A program made the translations under genes and the position numbers. This document shows, piece after piece, positions 7,290 through 9,633 of a stretch of DNA of 9,633 bases; positions within the stretch are counted from its first letter, which is position 1; the number at the start of each line of letters is the position of its first letter. Source of the stretch: Bacteroidota bacterium (GTDB lineage Bacteria > Bacteroidota > Bacteroidia > CAMBQF01); assembly GCA_027483285.1 (NCBI GenBank), contig JAIXUZ010000417.1, forward strand, positions 1-9,633, given 5' to 3'. Below the pieces are notes generated by a model that was not told the DNA's origin, searched no databases, and saw nothing but the letters and a program-made list of their open reading frames with translations.

Positions 7290-7883
7290 CTAAAATCGTT
7301 TAGTAACTTCGTTTGCCCACATACCATACATTTTACCTGAAGGGTGAAGGCCATCTGAAGCAACAAGTTCTTTATCAGTTAATGCCATTCGCGATATTGG
7401 GGTAATATCGACATAATTAACACCTTGCTCCAGGCTGATTCTTTTATTTGCTGCATTAAAGGTATCTATCTGTTTTCCTATATTGGCACGATCTTTCCCT
7501 TCTGCAAAAGGCATAGCACCCCAATCGGGTATAGAAAGCACAAAAACCTGCTTTACGTTATTACCTGAAAAACCAATAGCCATCTCCAATAACTCCTTAA
7601 ACTCTTTCTCATAAACATCAATTGGATTTCCCCTGTATTGGTTGTTCACACCTATTAATAAACTAACATAGTTATAGGTACGGGTTATTTTATGATCATC
7701 AATTGCCTTTTTTAACTCATCAGTAGTCCAGCCCGTTTGGGCAATAATATCAACCTCATTTAAAACAACACCTTTAGCATGCAAAAGTGCCTTTAGTTGA
7801 ATAGGCCAACGCTGGTTTTCTTCAACGGCTTCACCAATAGTATAAGAATCGCCTAACGCGAGAAATGAAAAATGTGCATCCAT
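7290..7883 (-). CDS. SGNH/GDSL-family hydrolase (esterase or lipase-like)
   Basis: A 197-residue protein with the full set of SGNH blocks: LGDSYTIG with nucleophile Ser13 (block I), Gly51 in QTGWTTDEL (block II), Asn80 in IGVNNQYRG (block III), and Asp177-Gly-Leu-His180 (block V). Family members hydrolyse ester bonds in lipids, acylated sugars or other small substrates; the substrate here cannot be told from sequence. There is no signal peptide or membrane segment, so the product should be cytoplasmic, unlike most neighbours. The length is typical of a single-domain member. The ATG at 7881-7883 directly precedes the first beta strand and block I, leaving no room for a shorter start. The gene is separated from the upstream fibre gene by a terminator and faces a strong terminator at its end, so it is probably its own transcription unit. 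Confidence 0.92.
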   Translation of the reverse strand: MDAHFSFLALGDSYTIGEAVEENQRWPIQLKALLHAKGVVLNEVDIIAQTGWTTDELKKAIDDHKITRTYNYVSLLIGVNNQYRGNPIDVYEKEFKELLEMAIGFSGNNVKQVFVLSIPDWGAMPFAEGKDRANIGKQIDTFNAANKRISLEQGVNYVDITPISRMALTDKELVASDGLHPSGKMYGMWANEVTKRF

Positions 7884-7888
7884 AATTA

Positions 7889-7896
7889 CAAAAATA
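7889..7896 (-). promoter_or_regulatory. Possible -7 promoter element (TATTTTTG) of the hydrolase gene
   Basis: On the minus strand TATTTTTG fits TAnnTTTG and ends five bases before the hydrolase ATG. It overlaps the U-tract of the preceding terminator, so it may be a chance match in T-rich DNA. No -33 TTG is seen. If real, transcription would start at or near the ATG and the mRNA would be almost leaderless. Confidence 0.3.
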
Positions 7897-7898
7897 AA

Positions 7899-7926
7899 AA
7901 AAGGGAAGCTTAATAGCTTCCCTTTT
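7899..7926 (-). terminator. Intrinsic terminator of the collagen-like fibre gene
   Basis: A 12-bp perfect stem (AAAAGGGAAGCT paired with AGCTTCCCTTTT) with a four-base loop. Read on the minus strand it is followed by a run of T's. It starts 20 bases after the stop of the fibre gene and ends just before the hydrolase gene, separating the two same-strand genes. Confidence 0.85.
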
Positions 7927-7946
7927 AATAATTAGATCTAAATAAT

Positions 7947-9633
7947 TTATTTCTGATTTGATTTTGAACCTAAAGTTCTTATTTCAGCCTTATCAGGCGA
8001 TGGTTCGAACCTTATATCTGCATTTCTAGATATTTTACCATTATCCAATAATTGATCGGCTGCATTACAAACAACTTGAAAAGTAAATGGTGTATTGCTA
8101 TTACCACCAGCTAGTTCAACAACATCAAAGCCAGTTTTTGTTTTGTTTTTTACAACAACCCCTTTACAATTCTCATTGTCTTCTAGTTGGATGATTATAC
8201 GCAAAGGATGCTTTTCATTAATAGTTACATTTTTGGCATAGGTGGGGTCTAACTCAATATGAACAAAACCATTAATCAAGACTCCACTGCCATAATCAGT
8301 ATATAAAATCTCAGGGCTTTCAGGGCAATGCATTACAACTTTATTACCATCAACATCTTCAACAGTTGTTGATACTGTTCCTGTTCCTAATACTTTATAT
8401 TGGGTTCCATTATAATAGTTGTAACGGTTTACAACTCCTCCATTTACACTATAAATAGCTCCCCCTGTACCGAAAGAAGTATTTTCAATATAAGTACCCC
8501 AAGTTGTTCCAATAAAAGAGCCTCCACTGCCAGCAAAAAGTGTTACAGGGTTTTCCCCGTTTCCTGCTCCAACTAAACCTGTACCGGTGCTATTTGTATT
8601 TAAGCCCCAAACGCCAATAGTTTCTGCTGAGCGTGTTTCACCATAAACCCCGCCACCAAAGGTAGCTGAAGTTAGTGTGTTGTAACCATTAATACCAAAA
8701 TCACCATCTAAATTTGATGTTGCTGAGAAAATATCAATTCCGCTAAAGGGTGAAACCTGATTAACCCAAACCTCGGCAGAGTTATTTGACTGCTGTCCTA
8801 TACGCATCCTATCTACACCACTTGTTACCATTCTAAAATCATTGGTTCCTCTTCGATAAACACCCATATTTGTTGATGCTGTCCATGACCATGAAGGAGC
8901 GGCGGCTGAACCATCTATATTTTGCATGTGGCCGGTATTTAAAACCCTAAACAAATCGCCACCGCCAACAGTAAACTGCGCAAGCGGTGTATTGTCACCT
9001 ATTCCAACATTGCCTCCATTATTATAAATATTGCTACTGTTTATAACCCATTGTGTTCCATCCCAGTAAGTTGTATTACCCGCGGCAGTACCATTTGGTA
9101 ACAAACCTGTTGCTCCTTGAGGACCTGCGGGACCTACCGGCCCTTGTGAACCTGATGGCCCATTAGCACCAGTTGGACCTGCAACACCTTGTGGGCCTTG
9201 AGCTCCTACTGAACCTGTTGGACCTGCAGGGCCAGCTACACCTTGAGCGCCTGTGGCACCAGCTAAACCTGTTGGGCCAGCAACACCTTGTGGACCTTGA
9301 GCACCTGTGGCACCATCTATGCCATTTGTTCCGTTAGTTCCGGCTGGGCCTTGTGGACCGGCAGGGCCGGCTACACCTTGAGGGCCTTGAGCGCCTTGAG
9401 CACCCGTTGCTCCATCGATACCATTTGTTCCGTTAGTTCCGGCAGGACCTTGGGGACCGGCAGGGCCGGCTACACCTTGTGGACCTTGAGCACCTGTTGC
9501 ACCATCGATACCATTTGTTCCGTTAATTCCGGCTGGGCCTTGTGGACCGGCAGGGCCAGCTACACCTTGAGGGCCTTGAGCGCCTTGAACACCCGTTGCT
9601 CCATCGATACCATTTGTTCCGTTAGTTCCGGCA
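7947..9633 (-). CDS. Collagen-like fibre protein with tail-spike-like C-terminal domain (5' end outside window)
   Basis: The frame is open from the right edge to the TAA at 7947-7949, with 561 complete codons visible. Visible residues 2 to about 178 are 59 uninterrupted Gly-X-Y triplets, the signature of a collagen-like triple helix. Residues about 179-425 form a Gly/Asn/Thr-rich beta head with NVGIGDNTPLAQFTV and repeated short Gly-containing strands, as in bacterial and phage-like trimeric fibres. Residues about 430-525 (VVMHCPESPEILYTDYGSG, GFVHIELDP, NCKGVVVKNKTKTGFDVVEL) resemble a C-terminal domain seen in many Bacteroidota fibre and tail-spike-like proteins; Cys436, Cys489 and Cys522 lie here. 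The C-terminus is charged (SKSNQK) with no T9SS sorting domain. A TTG at 9104 is not the start, because the Gly-X-Y frame continues upstream without a break. It is probably an extracellular trimeric fibre; export route and ligand are unknown because the N-terminus is missing. Confidence 0.88.
   Translation of the reverse strand, partial: AGTNGTNGIDGATGVQGAQGPQGVAGPAGPQGPAGINGTNGIDGATGAQGPQGVAGPAGPQGPAGTNGTNGIDGATGAQGAQGPQGVAGPAGPQGPAGTNGTNGIDGATGAQGPQGVAGPTGLAGATGAQGVAGPAGPTGSVGAQGPQGVAGPTGANGPSGSQGPVGPAGPQGATGLLPNGTAAGNTTYWDGTQWVINSSNIYNNGGNVGIGDNTPLAQFTVGGGDLFRVLNTGHMQNIDGSAAAPSWSWTASTNMGVYRRGTNDFRMVTSGVDRMRIGQQSNNSAEVWVNQVSPFSGIDIFSATSNLDGDFGINGYNTLTSATFGGGVYGETRSAETIGVWGLNTNSTGTGLVGAGNGENPVTLFAGSGGSFIGTTWGTYIENTSFGTGGAIYSVNGGVVNRYNYYNGTQYKVLGTGTVSTTVEDVDGNKVVMHCPESPEILYTDYGSGVLINGFVHIELDPTYAKNVTINEKHPLRIIIQLEDNENCKGVVVKNKTKTGFDVVELAGGNSNTPFTFQVVCNAADQLLDNGKISRNADIRFEPSPDKAEIRTLGSKSNQK
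9321..9633 (-). repeat. Higher-order repeat in the collagen-like region (alternating 99-bp and 90-bp units)
   Basis: The block encoding GTNGTNGIDG recurs at 9321, 9420, 9510 and 9609, giving spacings of 99, 90 and 99 bp. The longer units carry one extra Gly-Ala-Gln triplet. Long and short units alternate: 9321-9419 and 9510-9608 differ by only a few bases, and the partial unit at 9609 begins like the short unit at 9420-9509 (ttccggca rather than ttccggct). The true repeat is therefore 189 bp (63 residues), and it continues past the right edge. The collagen-like sequence at 9105-9320 is more irregular. Confidence 0.88.

Noticed and set aside
9102..9104. TTG as start of the fibre protein
   Set aside because: The same frame continues upstream as uninterrupted Gly-X-Y triplets to the window edge, so this is an internal Leu codon.

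Overview
The window looks like chromosomal DNA from a member of the Bacteroidota (Flavobacteriia, Sphingobacteriia or Chitinophagia type). The evidence is AT-rich DNA, several upstream sequences matching the TAnnTTTG -7 promoter element of this phylum, no clear Shine-Dalgarno sites, two proteins with C-terminal sorting domains of the type IX secretion system (T9SS), and large secreted repeat proteins. I cannot name the species.

Layout, left to right. (1) Positions 1-3530, minus strand: the first 1176 codons of a very large secreted adhesin-like protein that runs off the left edge. It has a signal peptide, an N-terminal domain ending in a YPVTVDP motif, a cysteine-rich block, two Ig/PKD-like domains, and then a tandem array of Ig-like repeats of almost exactly 91 residues. 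(2) Positions 3617-4903, minus strand: an NtrC/AtoC-type response regulator (receiver plus sigma-54-interacting AAA+ domain) that ends without the usual Fis-type DNA-binding domain. (3) Positions 5001-5957 and 6075-7220, plus strand: two tandem secreted proteins, each with a signal peptide, a beta-rich middle of unknown function and a T9SS type A sorting domain. A strong bidirectional terminator follows. (4) Positions 7290-7883, minus strand: a small cytoplasmic SGNH/GDSL hydrolase with all catalytic blocks. (5) Positions 7947-9633, minus strand: the 3' part of a fibre-like protein with 59 uninterrupted Gly-X-Y triplets, a beta-rich head and a tail-spike-like C-terminal domain. It enters from the right edge.

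Four of the six genes encode or probably encode surface or secreted proteins, so this is a cell-surface/adhesion neighbourhood. The regulator lies 86 bp upstream of the adhesin on the same strand and is divergent from the first T9SS cargo gene. It could control either, but no sigma-54 (-24/-12) promoter is visible in the window, so that link is only inference. No tRNA, rRNA, insertion sequence or CRISPR array was seen, and no gene-free stretch exceeds about 120 bases.

The best candidates for follow-up are the regulator without a DNA-binding domain, the fixed-length 91-residue repeat array, and the alternating 99/90-bp higher-order repeat inside the collagen-like gene.
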